Notes: generated by a model not told the origin, from the sequence alone. 64,000 nucleotides of DNA from Thermoprotei archaeon (GCA_038881895.1 JAVZOV010000003.1:256916-320915); one strand, 5' to 3'. Counted from the first letter of the stretch, positions 44,337-53,900 are shown. Made by a program: numbers and translations.

Positions 44337-45049
44337 TTAAATCTTTGAAAGTATACTTGAATATTTCTCCGCCCTCATCATTTTTCCCTCAGGCTGAATA
44401 AGCCAAGTCATCCAGCAAATCTCTATGGGCTTATATCCACAAGCTAAAGCAACTTCTTCAACTTTCTTAATAAACTCTATATCATCATTTACAGGCTCTA
44501 ATCCTGCTTTAACTAAAATCTCATTAATCACTCTCTTAACTATCTTGTCAGGCATCGCAGTATCAATACCGCCCATCATTCTTAGATATTGAAAAGTGAT
44601 TAAGCCTACTCCTTTAATTCTTCCAATAGGGTCTTCTCTCCAATTCTCAGCTTCGCATTACTCGCCCAAGTCCTCAACGCCAACTTATCATCATCGCTGA
44701 GAGTTGATAGATAAGATGCTATGTTCTTGGCAATAATCCAAGACCTCTTATTTCTCCACACACTTCTTAATTCGTCGATATTTGCTTCAGCAAGATCTTT
44801 AAGACTCTTGATTTTTCCACTCTCAACAAACTTCTTATTGAATTCCTCAACCTTTGGAACCACTGCTGTGAAGTAGTTTAATCCTATTGAGGTGAAGGCT
44901 GCATCAACAACCATTAGAACAACGCTTCCTCCCCACCTCTCAGTTCTAAGGCACCTTTCGCAATACTCTTTCAATCCAGAAACCTTCTGCATGTAGCTAT
45001 CAACAATTCTTTTGAGCGAAGGCGCTCCATCTCCCTTATTAATCCTCAA
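44337..45049 (-). pseudogene. helix-hairpin-helix (HhH-GPD-like) protein split by a frameshift
   Basis: Two frames make one protein: 44606-45049 ('VVLMVVDAAFTSIGLNYFTA' to 'NAKLRIGEK') and 44337 to about 44640 ('DPIGRIKGVGLITFQYLRMM' to 'PDKIVKRVINEIL'). The shift lies near 44625-44640, where GAGAAGACCC is read in two frames. The second half holds a helix-hairpin-helix ('RIKGVGLITFQYLR') followed by a conserved Asp, as in base-excision glycosylase-fold proteins. About 235 residues when joined. Single-base loss or sequencing error; otherwise it would be intact. Confidence 0.65.
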
Positions 45050-45109
45050 TCACCTACCCAGTTAAAGATTTAAAAATGATAATCGTTATTATTAGTTTAG
45101 GTGACTGAA

Positions 45110-46048
45110 ATGAAGGTGTTTCTTGCGCCTGGTTTGTTTAAGAACATTAAAAGAAGTATTGCAGATGGCGTGAATATTGATGAATTAGACATTAGAGACC
45201 CTTTGCTTAAGGAGAAGATCCTCAAATTTTATGGTGCTAACCCCATTAAGCTGTGGGCATTGAAGGAATCGCTTCGCGCTCGCTGGACTTCTATTGATGA
45301 AGGGGATTACGTATTACTTTATCATGCTGGAAAGTTCATCTACGCTGGCAGAGTATCTTTCAAGTATCCTTTTGCTAAAGAATCTGAACAAGTGGAAGTT
45401 GGCAGTCACTTGGCGGAAAGCGTTTGGGGAAGGGATGTTGACGGCAAAACTTGGCCCTACCTCTTTTTCCTGGAGGATGTAAGAGAGGTAGACCTCCCTC
45501 TCTCTGAACTCAACGAGTTAACAGGATATAATTTGAAGGCTGTAGCAGGATTTATGAAGATACGTGATGAAAAAAGTCAGAAAGTTATAGAGTATTTGCA
45601 ACAAATTTACCTTAAACCCCCTGTTAAACCTCCATCTAAGCCGTTAGAGCTACCTCAACACGACGAAATAGTTGACGCCATCTACGCGTTAGGAGAACTC
45701 ATAGGGTATAAGCCTAAGAAGAAGTGGAGGCATGAGGGATATGAGTTCGATGTTGTATGGCATAAACCTCCCAGAATAGGTCCGAAGTGCGTGTTTGAAG
45801 TCCAGGTAAAAGGAAGCTTAGAGGCAGCTCTACTGAGGCTTAAGCACGCTTACGATTTATGGGAATCTCAAATATTTCTAGTTTCAACAGAAGACCAGCT
45901 TAAAGAGGCTCAGTCAAAATTCTTGGGTGAGCTTCACGAGCTTAAGGACAAAGTAACTCTGTTGGACGTTAAAAACGTCAAAGAGTTTTGCGATTTTAAG
46001 GGAAGATTCGAGTGGCTTGAAAGGAAGTTTGGATTAAAACCAACATAG
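45110..46048 (+). CDS. PUA/EVE-like domain plus PD-(D/E)XK nuclease-like protein
   Basis: 312 residues from ATG 45110, with GGTGA 4-5 nt upstream; a GTG at 45101 lies in that ribosome-binding site. The N-terminal half (to about 150) has 'DYVLLYHAGKFIYAGRVSFK', the beta-barrel pattern of EVE/PUA-like readers of modified bases. After a proline-rich linker ('LKPPVKPPSKPLELP') the C-terminal part carries 'YEFDVVWHKPP' and 'CVFEVQVKGS', a D-(x)n-E-x-Q/K arrangement of restriction nucleases. Together they suggest a modification-dependent endonuclease; inference. It stands directly upstream of the type I restriction genes. Confidence 0.6.
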   Translation: MKVFLAPGLFKNIKRSIADGVNIDELDIRDPLLKEKILKFYGANPIKLWALKESLRARWTSIDEGDYVLLYHAGKFIYAGRVSFKYPFAKESEQVEVGSHLAESVWGRDVDGKTWPYLFFLEDVREVDLPLSELNELTGYNLKAVAGFMKIRDEKSQKVIEYLQQIYLKPPVKPPSKPLELPQHDEIVDAIYALGELIGYKPKKKWRHEGYEFDVVWHKPPRIGPKCVFEVQVKGSLEAALLRLKHAYDLWESQIFLVSTEDQLKEAQSKFLGELHELKDKVTLLDVKNVKEFCDFKGRFEWLERKFGLKPT

Positions 46049-46075
46049 ATTATCTGAACTCAAAATTAGATTCAT

Positions 46076-46363
46076 ATGTTGCCTCATCAAAAGTTAATCT
46101 ATCCATGTCCATTCCGCGATAAGGAAACACTTGAGGTGATTTATAGACCGAGCTACAAGGCTGCTAAGAGAAGTCGGAGCGCTGCTGGAAGCAAGACAAC
46201 TTGGAGGAGAGTGGAGGAAGGAATTATCCTACTATCGGAGAAATGCTCGAATTGTAGAAAGACTGCAAGGGAGATCGAAAGGAAATGGAAAGGAGATATT
46301 GTAAACATAATTGTTAGCGATACTGTTAAAACTTATAAGCCTACAAATTTAAGGGAAATGTGA
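46076..46363 (+). CDS. small zinc-finger-like hypothetical protein
   Basis: 95 residues, basic, with 'CSNCRKTAREIERKW' and an isolated N-terminal Cys in 'IYPCPFRDKE', possibly one zinc site. Ends 10 nt before hsdM on the same strand, so it may be co-transcribed. Function unknown. Confidence 0.5.
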   Translation: MLPHQKLIYPCPFRDKETLEVIYRPSYKAAKRSRSAAGSKTTWRRVEEGIILLSEKCSNCRKTAREIERKWKGDIVNIIVSDTVKTYKPTNLREM

Positions 46364-46373
46364 GGGTAATTTA

Positions 46374-47897
46374 ATGGTTCAGATGAAATTATTTAATAAA
46401 GTAGTTACACGCGAAGAATTGAATGCTCTAGTCGATAAGGCAGCAGATATAATAAGAACGGCAACCGATTATAAGTTCATCCTGGTTTTACTTTTTTTGA
46501 AGAGAATAAGTGATACCTGGAGGGAGGAGTTCGAAGAGAAGAAGCAAGAATTGATGAATTACTTAGATGAGAAATCTGCTGAAAAAGAGGCCGAGAATGA
46601 GGTGTATCATACTTTTAATTTGAGGAGGGAACTATTGTGGGATGAAATAACTAAGGATATTAAAAAGTTGCCTGAAAATCTCTCAAATGCTCTAATTAAG
46701 ATAGCCGAATTGAACCCGGAGCTCAAAGGGGTTATAGATAAGTTTAGCTTTCTGGGTTTCACCACGCAAGAGCATAGGGTAAAATTGATGCAGTTGATCG
46801 AACTTTTCAACCAGTATAACTTCAGCAATAAGTATGTTTCAAGCGATATTGTAGGAGATGCCTATGAGCACATCCTTTACAGATTCGCTCCCACACAAGC
46901 GAAAGAGGGAGAAGTCTACACCCCGAGGGAAGTCATTCAACTCTTGGTTGAAATTTTAGATCCGAAGCCTGGGGAAAGCGTTTATGATCCCGCCTGTGGT
47001 TCGGGTGGGATGCTAATAGTTTCCCATAAATACGTGAGGGAAAAATACGGGAAAGAGGAGAAGCTCCTACTTTACGGTCAAGAGTACAACTCAGACATTT
47101 ACGGGCTTTGCAGGCTGAACCTTATAGCTCACGGAATCACAGATGCTTTCATTGAGTTCGGAGATAGCTTATTATATCCCAGGTTTACTGAAGGAGGAAG
47201 ACTAAAACAATTCGATGTCGTTATTGCTAATGTTCCATGGAATCAAGATGGGTATGGAGAGGAGACGCTAAAGAAAGCTGATTTCAAAGAAAGATATTTT
47301 GACTACCCCCCAAACAACACAGCCGATTGGGCATGGGTTCAGCACATGTTAGCTTCAGCTAAGGAAAACGGAAGGATTGGGCTTGTAGTAGATAATGGAT
47401 GTTTATTCAGAGGTGGAGCTGAAAAAACGATTAGAAGCAAGGTCGTAGAGAAAGATTGGATTGAATGCGTTATTCTTACACCAGAAAAGTTATTCTATAA
47501 CACTGGAGCTCCTGGAGCCATTATAATCTTCAATAAAAACAAGCCTTACGAAAGGAGAGACAAGATACTCTTCGTAAATGCCTCAAACGAATACATACCT
47601 CATCCTTCGGTCAGAAGGTTAAATTCACTTTCAAAAGAAAACATAGAGAAAATAGTGGAAGCTTATAGAAGGCTCACTAGCATACCTGGCTTCTCAAGGG
47701 TTGTTGATAAGAGCGAGATCGTAGGCAATGATTACAACCTCAATGTTACGCTCTACGTCATGCCCGTTGAGGAGGCTGAAAAGATGGATATATCTAAGGA
47801 GTTTTCAGAACTGAAAGAATTGGAAAGGGAAAGGGAGGAGGTTGGAAAGAAGCTAGAACAATACATTTCTGAAATAATAAAAGTGGTGAGTGGTTAA
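46374..47897 (+). CDS. hsdM: type I restriction-modification DNA methyltransferase HsdM
   Basis: 507 residues. N-terminal helical domain, then SAM motif I 'VYDPACGSGGMLIVS' and catalytic motif IV 'DVVIANVPWNQDGYGE' (N-V-P-W instead of the usual N-P-P-F), a variant that keeps Asn and Pro. It methylates adenine when complexed with HsdS. 'APTQAKEGEVYTPREVIQLL' is a typical HsdM segment. The hsdS ATG follows the stop directly. Confidence 0.93.
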   Translation: MVQMKLFNKVVTREELNALVDKAADIIRTATDYKFILVLLFLKRISDTWREEFEEKKQELMNYLDEKSAEKEAENEVYHTFNLRRELLWDEITKDIKKLPENLSNALIKIAELNPELKGVIDKFSFLGFTTQEHRVKLMQLIELFNQYNFSNKYVSSDIVGDAYEHILYRFAPTQAKEGEVYTPREVIQLLVEILDPKPGESVYDPACGSGGMLIVSHKYVREKYGKEEKLLLYGQEYNSDIYGLCRLNLIAHGITDAFIEFGDSLLYPRFTEGGRLKQFDVVIANVPWNQDGYGEETLKKADFKERYFDYPPNNTADWAWVQHMLASAKENGRIGLVVDNGCLFRGGAEKTIRSKVVEKDWIECVILTPEKLFYNTGAPGAIIIFNKNKPYERRDKILFVNASNEYIPHPSVRRLNSLSKENIEKIVEAYRRLTSIPGFSRVVDKSEIVGNDYNLNVTLYVMPVEEAEKMDISKEFSELKELEREREEVGKKLEQYISEIIKVVSG

Positions 47898-49148
47898 ATG
47901 ATGTTTTACAAAGAGACTGATTTTAAAGAAACTCCAATTGGAAAAATTCCGAAAAATTGGAAAATAGCACGAGCTATAGATGTTGCTAGATACATAAATG
48001 GTTATGCATTTAGCCCAAAAGATTGGAAGACTCGAGGAGTTCCGATAATAAGGATACAAAACCTCAATGATCCGAATACAGAGTTCAACTATTTTGATGG
48101 TGAGATAGGTGAGATATATAAAGTGGAAAATGGTGATCTTTTATTCTCATGGTCTGCAAGTATTGGAGTATACGTTTGGAATCGCGGCAAAGCAGTTTTA
48201 AATCAACATATCTTTAAAGTCATTCCAGGACCACTAGTTGATAAACTCTTTTTATACTATACTTTATTTCTTGCAATTGAGCAACTCAAAAGAAGAGTTC
48301 ATGGCTCAACAATGAAACACTTTAGAAGAGGTGAATTAAGAGCTACCTTCATCCCTCTTCCATCTCTCCCAGAGCAGCAAAAAATTGCAGAAATTCTCTC
48401 AACCGTTGATGAAGCTATTCAAAAAACTAACGAAATCATAGCTAAGACTGAGCGCTTGAAGAAGGGCTTGATGCAGGAGCTTTTAACAAAGGGGATAGGG
48501 CATAAGGAGTTTAAGGATACTGAGATTGGAAAGATTCCAAGAGAGTGGGAAGTTGTTAGAATATGCAAGCTTTTCGATTTATATAAGGGAACAACACCTT
48601 CCACGAAGATTAAAGAGTATTGGGATGGTATAATTCCATTTGTAACGCCTACTGATGTAACCAAAGTTAGTGATTCAAATGAGATACATCTTAAGGCTAC
48701 TGAAAACTTCATCACAGAGAAGGGTTTAAAATCAAAAGGACTTAAACTGGTTCCCGAGAACTCGTTGCTTTTCACTTCGAGAGCTACCATTGGATATTTA
48801 GCAATAAATAAGGTTAAGGTAGCGATAAACCAAGGAATAATTTCGCTGATACCTAAAAAAGATACAAACGCTGATACTACTTTCTTCTATTATTTTCTTC
48901 AGAAACTAAGAAATTATTTCGAAAATTTGGCAGGGGGAAGCACATACAAAGAGATATCCATGTCAACTTTTAGTAACATAAATGTTCCACTACCCTCTTA
49001 TCAAGAACAAGAGAAAATCGCTAAGATCCTTTCTACAGTTGATAAAAAACTTGGACTTGAAAGAAATGAAAAAGCAAAGTTGGAAAGAATCAAGCGAGGA
49101 TTGATGGATTTGCTTCTTACTGGAAAAATTAGGGTTAAGGTGAGTTGA
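47898..49148 (+). CDS. hsdS: type I restriction-modification specificity subunit HsdS
   Basis: 416 residues with two target-recognition domains, each begun by a related sequence ('ETPIGKIPKNWKIARAIDVA' and 'DTEIGKIPREWEVVRICKLF') and closed by a helical spacer ('EQQKIAEILSTVDEAIQKTN', 'EQEKIAKILSTVDKKLGLER'). The two halves read the two parts of a bipartite DNA site. The stop overlaps the next ATG by one base. Confidence 0.93.
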   Translation: MMFYKETDFKETPIGKIPKNWKIARAIDVARYINGYAFSPKDWKTRGVPIIRIQNLNDPNTEFNYFDGEIGEIYKVENGDLLFSWSASIGVYVWNRGKAVLNQHIFKVIPGPLVDKLFLYYTLFLAIEQLKRRVHGSTMKHFRRGELRATFIPLPSLPEQQKIAEILSTVDEAIQKTNEIIAKTERLKKGLMQELLTKGIGHKEFKDTEIGKIPREWEVVRICKLFDLYKGTTPSTKIKEYWDGIIPFVTPTDVTKVSDSNEIHLKATENFITEKGLKSKGLKLVPENSLLFTSRATIGYLAINKVKVAINQGIISLIPKKDTNADTTFFYYFLQKLRNYFENLAGGSTYKEISMSTFSNINVPLPSYQEQEKIAKILSTVDKKLGLERNEKAKLERIKRGLMDLLLTGKIRVKVS

Positions 49149-49909
49149 TGCCTCTCATAATGTTTCCTAACATAGATTTTGATACGAGTATTGGTTATTA
49201 CATTAGTTTACATGAATTACGTGAAATTTTCCCTCATCTTGAAAAAGATAAAGAAGTAGAACTATATTTTATAGAACTTAGAAATGAACAGGGCAAACTT
49301 GTAAAGAGATTTAAACTATTTAGGAAACTTCTCGCGAAAACAGGTGAACATTACCAAGGCTATTATGGTTGGGTGAAACATTTATGCTTACCTCAAAACA
49401 TAGTATCCTCGCTTAATATAGGAAGGAACTATAAGATGGTGATAATTCTTATTAGGTATGATAATGAACCACTTTTACCCTTCGAAGTTAAGGCAATAGG
49501 TTATGAAGCTCAAAAAGTCGTGGAAACTCTTTCAAATATTGATATGGATCTGCTTTTACTACATTTAGAGCAACCAATTCTCAATAAGGTATGTAGCTAT
49601 TTATGGGATTCATGGTTTAGACTTGAAGAGAACGATATCGAAGGGTCTAGAACCGCCATAAGAAATTCGCTTGAAGTGTTAGAGAAGGAATTTCTACCAA
49701 ACATACTTGCAGGTGAAGAATCGAGCAAGTTTCCTGATAAGTTAAAGAGATTAATAATTAGTCTTAGGGATTTCTTACACTACGGGGGCCCTCATCCAGG
49801 TCCAGCACCACGAACTACTACAGAGATGATTCTATCTTTAACAATTAACCTTGTCAAATACCTAACGAAAAGCATCGAAAATAAAGTCATTATCTTTCAG
49901 GAAGGTTAA
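49148..49909 (+). CDS. HEPN-like protein inside the hsd operon
   Basis: 253 residues from ATG 49148, which overlaps the hsdS stop; GGTGA lies upstream. The N-terminal half is beta-rich; the C-terminal half is helical and contains 'RTAIRNSLEVLEKEF', 'SLRDFLHYGGPHPGPAP' and 'TEMILSLTINLVKYL', resembling HEPN helical bundles with an R-x3-H motif. It ends 4 nt before hsdR, so all four genes are one transcript. Not a standard subunit of type I systems; a toxin-like back-up is a possibility. Confidence 0.55.
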   Translation: MPLIMFPNIDFDTSIGYYISLHELREIFPHLEKDKEVELYFIELRNEQGKLVKRFKLFRKLLAKTGEHYQGYYGWVKHLCLPQNIVSSLNIGRNYKMVIILIRYDNEPLLPFEVKAIGYEAQKVVETLSNIDMDLLLLHLEQPILNKVCSYLWDSWFRLEENDIEGSRTAIRNSLEVLEKEFLPNILAGEESSKFPDKLKRLIISLRDFLHYGGPHPGPAPRTTTEMILSLTINLVKYLTKSIENKVIIFQEG

Positions 49910-49913
49910 CAGA

Positions 49914-52900
49914 ATGCTAGCTGAGAGAACCCTCCAAAATTACATCGGAAGAAGGCTTAAAGAAGATCTAGGATGGGAGGTTGTTGAATGGGGTAAAGGT
50001 GTAAAAGGTGAAAGAGATTCTCTTGAAGAGGTTATCATAAAGGAAAGGTTATTTAAAACGATAGAAAAGATAAACAACGTAAGTTTAAGCGGTGATGAAA
50101 AGAAGGATATATTTTCGATTCTTTCCCTCTTACCCAATACGATTGAAGGAATAAAGAACTTTTTAGACTTCGCTAAGAATGGAATTCCATTTAAAATTAG
50201 AATAAACGGCAAAGAAATACCGAAGCAGATTTACCTCTTTGACTTTGAAAACATCAACAACAATGACTTCTTTGCAGTTAAAGAGTTTGAGGTTGAAGAG
50301 GAGGATAGGAGGAGACGCTTTGACTTATGTCTCTTTGTTAACGGTATTCCTTTGGTGGCAATAGAAACCAAGAACCCATTCTTAGAGGAAGAGAAGGGAA
50401 CGACTTGGTATGATGCATATAAACAAATTTTAGAGTATGAAAAAGTAATCCCAAGCATCTTCAAGTACATACAGTTTTGCATCGTTTCAGATGGTTATGA
50501 AACAAAGCACTTCCCAAACTACTACGCTGAAAATTATGATGACCTCTTAGAAAAAGAGAAGGGCGTCTGGAAAAGCTTCTACCCGTTTAAAGAAGAGGAA
50601 GTCAAGCCTCTTAAAACATTTCCATACTTGGATTCGACCATCTTTGGTTTGCTCTCTAAGAGAAACCTTCTCGATCTAATTGAGAACTTCATCTTCATCA
50701 AGAGGTATAAAGACGTTTATCAGAAGGTTATGGCTTGGTATATGCAGTTTGAAGCAACGAACCTAATAGTTAAGAGAGCAGTTGAAGAGAAAGAGAAGAA
50801 GCTCGGATTAACTTGGCACTGGCAAGGCTCTGGCAAAACTTTAACCATGGCTTTCGCCTCTTGGAAGCTTCTCAGAAACCCAAAGCTTGGAGTACCGACC
50901 ATATTTATTGTAGTTGATAGAAAAGATTTGCAAACGCAAATCGTGGACGAGGAATTCAGACCTTTAGGCATAGAGATAGAAAAGATAGAGAACGTAAGAG
51001 AATTGGTTAATGTGCTGAAATGGGGAGGAAGGGAAAGGGAGGGAAAAAGGGGGATATTCGCTTGCTTGATTCAAAAGTTTCAGCCCGAAAAGCTCAAGAA
51101 ACTTCATGATGAGGGGGAGATAAATCTTGAGAGGGAAAATATTGTAATCTTTACGGATGAAAGCCACAGAAGCCAATACGGAATCTTAGCAAACGTCATG
51201 AGAGGTATATTCAAGAATGCCACAATTTTCGGTTTCACAGGTACGCCTTTAACAAAGCCTGAGAGGAACACTTTTCAAAAGTTCTCTCCTAAAGGCGAGC
51301 TTTATCTGCATCGTTACGGCATGTTAAACTCCATTAAGGATGGCTTCACAATACCAATAAGGTATGAAGCTAGGCTGCCGGAGCTTCACTTAAAAGAGGA
51401 GGAAATAGAGGAGCTTTCAGAATATGAGGAAGAAGTTATCGAGGAATTAACGTTAGAAGAGAGAAAATTATGGAGAAGGAAAGTTAGGCCGAGGATCGCG
51501 CTCCTCAAAAGTCCTGAGAGAATTGAAAAGATCTGCAGGGACATAGCTGAGTACTTTAAGGCAAAAGTTGAAAAGACAGGCCTTAAGGCTATGATCGCCA
51601 CGGTTGATAGGGAAAGCTGTGTTTTAATCAAAAGAGAGCTTGACAAACATCTTGATCCAAAATATTCAGAAATTGTCATGACGTACCAAGCAAGAGAGAG
51701 GTCACAGATCATTGAAGATTATAAAAATGAATTAGTAAAGAGGTTTGGACACTCTGATTTTGATAAGATAAATAGGGATATAAGGGATTGGTTCAAGGAT
51801 CGAGATCTCCCGAAGATCCTAATAGTCAGCGATATGCTCCTAACTGGCTTTGATGCCAAGAGATTATGGACTTTGTTCTTATATAAGCCATTAAAAGAGC
51901 ATAGGCTGTTACAAGCTATAGCTAGAACCAATAGGCCTTACAAAGATGTGAAGGAATACGGCTTAATCGTTGACTATGTAGGCATAGCCAAAAGCCTAGA
52001 AAAGGCGTTGCAGCAATTTGAGAGCGACTTTATTAACGAAGCTTTGCTCATAATAAGAGATGTGAAGGCTTCCGAGGAGGATTTCGAAAAATGTGTAAAC
52101 GGAATTAAAGAGATGTTAGAGGGTGTTGAAATAAAAGGATTGGAAGACATCGATAAAGCCGTTGAAGTCTTAGTTTTAAATGGAAGAGAGAAAGAGTTCG
52201 ATGAGAAGGCTAAAAAATTGAGGATATTATATGAATTGCTTTCTCCTAGCGAGGCTACATTTAAGCATTTGGAATTTTACAAGTGGGTAATCTGTATTTC
52301 AATAGCTCTAAACAGGTATAGGAGAATAGGGATGAGGCTTATAGAGATAGAAAGGATGGCTAAGAAGACGTATGAGCTCATCCAAAAAACCGTTGGCATC
52401 GAGGAAATAGAGAAGATTGGTAAAGTAGATATCGTTGAAGAGCTTTCAAAGCTTAAAACTGAGGGAAGGCCGAGGAATGCCCTAAGGGTTCTAGGGGAAA
52501 CCATGAAAAGGATTGAAGGTTTTAGTTCAGATTTTTATGTTAGCCTGAGAGAAGAAGTCGAGAGAATAGTTGAAGAGATGAGAGAAGAGAAGAAGCTGAC
52601 AAAAGATGTTATTGAAAGGATAAGGTTGCTGCAAGAAAGACTTAAAATGAGGGAAGAAGAGAAAGAGAGGTTTAAAGAAATCTTCCCAATATTTGATGTG
52701 CTAAGGAGATACTTCTCAGATGCAGAGAGAGTTCAAAGAGTATCAAAGGAAACCATTCAAGAACTTATGGAAAGAGATCTGCTCAGTAAAGAGGGCTTTT
52801 TGAAGAAGAAATTGAGGAAGGAGATAAAGAGGATAGTAAGGGAGGGTATCATAAGGAACTTTGGACTTGTTGAGAAGCTAGACGAGATTGTGGAGAAGAT

Positions 52901-52931
52901 ATTCATGAACTTGGAGGATGAGTATGAATAA
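49914..52931 (+). CDS. hsdR: type I restriction endonuclease motor subunit HsdR
   Basis: 1005 residues. N-terminal PD-(D/E)XK nuclease: 'RRRRFDLCLFVNGIPLVAIE' with the E-x-K in 'IETKNPF'. Superfamily 2 helicase: Walker A 'HWQGSGKTLTMAFASWKLL', DEAD-like box 'FTDESHRSQYG', 'FGFTGTPLTKPERNTFQKF', and motif VI 'RLLQAIARTNRPYK'. The C-terminal helices bind HsdM/S. It translocates DNA from unmethylated sites and cleaves away from them. Intact; the last bases overlap the metallopeptidase gene. Confidence 0.93.
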   Translation: MLAERTLQNYIGRRLKEDLGWEVVEWGKGVKGERDSLEEVIIKERLFKTIEKINNVSLSGDEKKDIFSILSLLPNTIEGIKNFLDFAKNGIPFKIRINGKEIPKQIYLFDFENINNNDFFAVKEFEVEEEDRRRRFDLCLFVNGIPLVAIETKNPFLEEEKGTTWYDAYKQILEYEKVIPSIFKYIQFCIVSDGYETKHFPNYYAENYDDLLEKEKGVWKSFYPFKEEEVKPLKTFPYLDSTIFGLLSKRNLLDLIENFIFIKRYKDVYQKVMAWYMQFEATNLIVKRAVEEKEKKLGLTWHWQGSGKTLTMAFASWKLLRNPKLGVPTIFIVVDRKDLQTQIVDEEFRPLGIEIEKIENVRELVNVLKWGGREREGKRGIFACLIQKFQPEKLKKLHDEGEINLERENIVIFTDESHRSQYGILANVMRGIFKNATIFGFTGTPLTKPERNTFQKFSPKGELYLHRYGMLNSIKDGFTIPIRYEARLPELHLKEEEIEELSEYEEEVIEELTLEERKLWRRKVRPRIALLKSPERIEKICRDIAEYFKAKVEKTGLKAMIATVDRESCVLIKRELDKHLDPKYSEIVMTYQARERSQIIEDYKNELVKRFGHSDFDKINRDIRDWFKDRDLPKILIVSDMLLTGFDAKRLWTLFLYKPLKEHRLLQAIARTNRPYKDVKEYGLIVDYVGIAKSLEKALQQFESDFINEALLIIRDVKASEEDFEKCVNGIKEMLEGVEIKGLEDIDKAVEVLVLNGREKEFDEKAKKLRILYELLSPSEATFKHLEFYKWVICISIALNRYRRIGMRLIEIERMAKKTYELIQKTVGIEEIEKIGKVDIVEELSKLKTEGRPRNALRVLGETMKRIEGFSSDFYVSLREEVERIVEEMREEKKLTKDVIERIRLLQERLKMREEEKERFKEIFPIFDVLRRYFSDAERVQRVSKETIQELMERDLLSKEGFLKKKLRKEIKRIVREGIIRNFGLVEKLDEIVEKIFMNLEDEYE

Positions 52932-53292
52932 AACCACAGAAGAATTTCAAGAGAAATTGGAAAGCATACTCAAAGAGCTTTTAGATAAAAATGGAATAGA
53001 GATTTATGGCAACCTCAAAATCGAAGTTGCAAACATGGATACACTCGCCTTACTAAAGGGAAATAGGATCTATATCAACATCCAAGCGAAAAGATATCCC
53101 AAGTACATTTTAAAATACGTGATCGCTCACGAGCTCGCTCACCTAGTTGTAAGAAGACACACTAAAAAATTCTGGGAGATAGTAAGAAGAATCTATCCAC
53201 ACTATGAGCGGGCCAAAAATGATCTGCTTAAAAGGACAAAAAATAGATTCACTCAAACTTATGAGTGTGATAACTACGTAACTAGAGAGTAA
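52924..53292 (+). CDS. YgjP-like (M48-type) metallopeptidase domain protein
   Basis: 122 residues from ATG 52924 (GGAGG 6 nt upstream; ATG at 52918 is an alternative). The zinc motif 'VIAHELAHLVVRRH' is the HExxH of the YgjP/WSS1-like group, with 'FWEIVRRIYPHYERAK' downstream. Genes of this family often follow hsdR; their role in restriction is not settled. It overlaps the hsdR stop by 8 nt. Confidence 0.8.
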   Translation: MNKTTEEFQEKLESILKELLDKNGIEIYGNLKIEVANMDTLALLKGNRIYINIQAKRYPKYILKYVIAHELAHLVVRRHTKKFWEIVRRIYPHYERAKNDLLKRTKNRFTQTYECDNYVTRE

Positions 53293-53400
53293 ACAGACTC
53301 ATACACGTATAACTTGCACTCCCAATCCCACATTGGCTTTAACTTCAGTAATTTTCTGATCCTAGATTTAGCAATAGAATTCATCTGAAAACTCCCAATA
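53293..53400 (-). pseudogene. short remnant of a Cas4-like C-terminus
   Basis: On the minus strand it encodes 'PMWDWECKLYVYESVYSL', a degraded copy of 'PMWDWECKLCIYNSLCPNK' in the 54338-54541 frame. About 28 nt (near 53312-53340) are almost identical in DNA to 54379-54408. Two of the cysteines are lost. Confidence 0.4.
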
Positions 53401-53479
53401 CTCGATTGACCAGTCATCTTAACCTACTAAAGCCTCAAGAGCGACTAAGGAGTTTTCAGACGAGTTCAATAATAATGCT

Positions 53480-53830
53480 TTATTTTGTGGCTATCTTTAT
53501 CTTTTCGGCTTCCTTTTCAGCTATTTGCAACGAAATCTGCATCTCATATTCCCTCAGCATTTTCACGAGCGGGCTTTCCAAGTTGATCTTGTATAGGGTC
53601 GCTTTGCCTATCTTTCTTGAAGCCTTAACTACTCCGTACTTTTCTATGTCCGGAAAGTGTTTATAAAAGGTCTGCTTGCTCATTCCCAAAGCCTCTATCA
53701 CTTCCTTCTTTGTGAAGTCGAAGAGCGGGTTATCTAGGAAAAAGTCTATTATCCTCAGCTTTGGAGAAGCCCCAAGCGTCTTCAGTAAGAGTGACTGGTA
53801 CTCTTTCTTCGTATACAGTTCTTCTGGCAT
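53480..53830 (-). CDS. winged-helix (ArsR-type) transcriptional regulator
   Basis: 116 residues. 'SPKLRIIDFFLDNPLFDFTK', then 'EVIEALGMSKQTFYKHFPDI' as the recognition helix-turn-helix and 'GVVKASRKIGKATLYKINLE' as the wing. The C-terminus is a charged helix. Common type of archaeal regulator for toxin-antitoxin and accessory operons. Divergent from the 53901-54179 gene across a 70 nt gap with a perfect palindrome. Confidence 0.75.
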   Translation of the reverse strand: MPEELYTKKEYQSLLLKTLGASPKLRIIDFFLDNPLFDFTKKEVIEALGMSKQTFYKHFPDIEKYGVVKASRKIGKATLYKINLESPLVKMLREYEMQISLQIAEKEAEKIKIATK

Positions 53831-53857
53831 ATCTATCTAAAGTTTAATTAAAAAATC

Positions 53858-53871
53858 AAGTATATATACTT
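53858..53871. promoter_or_regulatory. 14 bp palindrome in a divergent promoter
   Basis: AAGTATATATACTT is its own reverse complement and lies between the two divergent HTH genes. It is about 30 nt before the ATG at 53901 and 28 nt before the ATG of the minus-strand regulator, so it can act as TATA box in both directions and as an operator for either HTH protein. Confidence 0.5.
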
Positions 53872-53900
53872 TGACTTCTAAAGGTATTATAAGTGAACTT

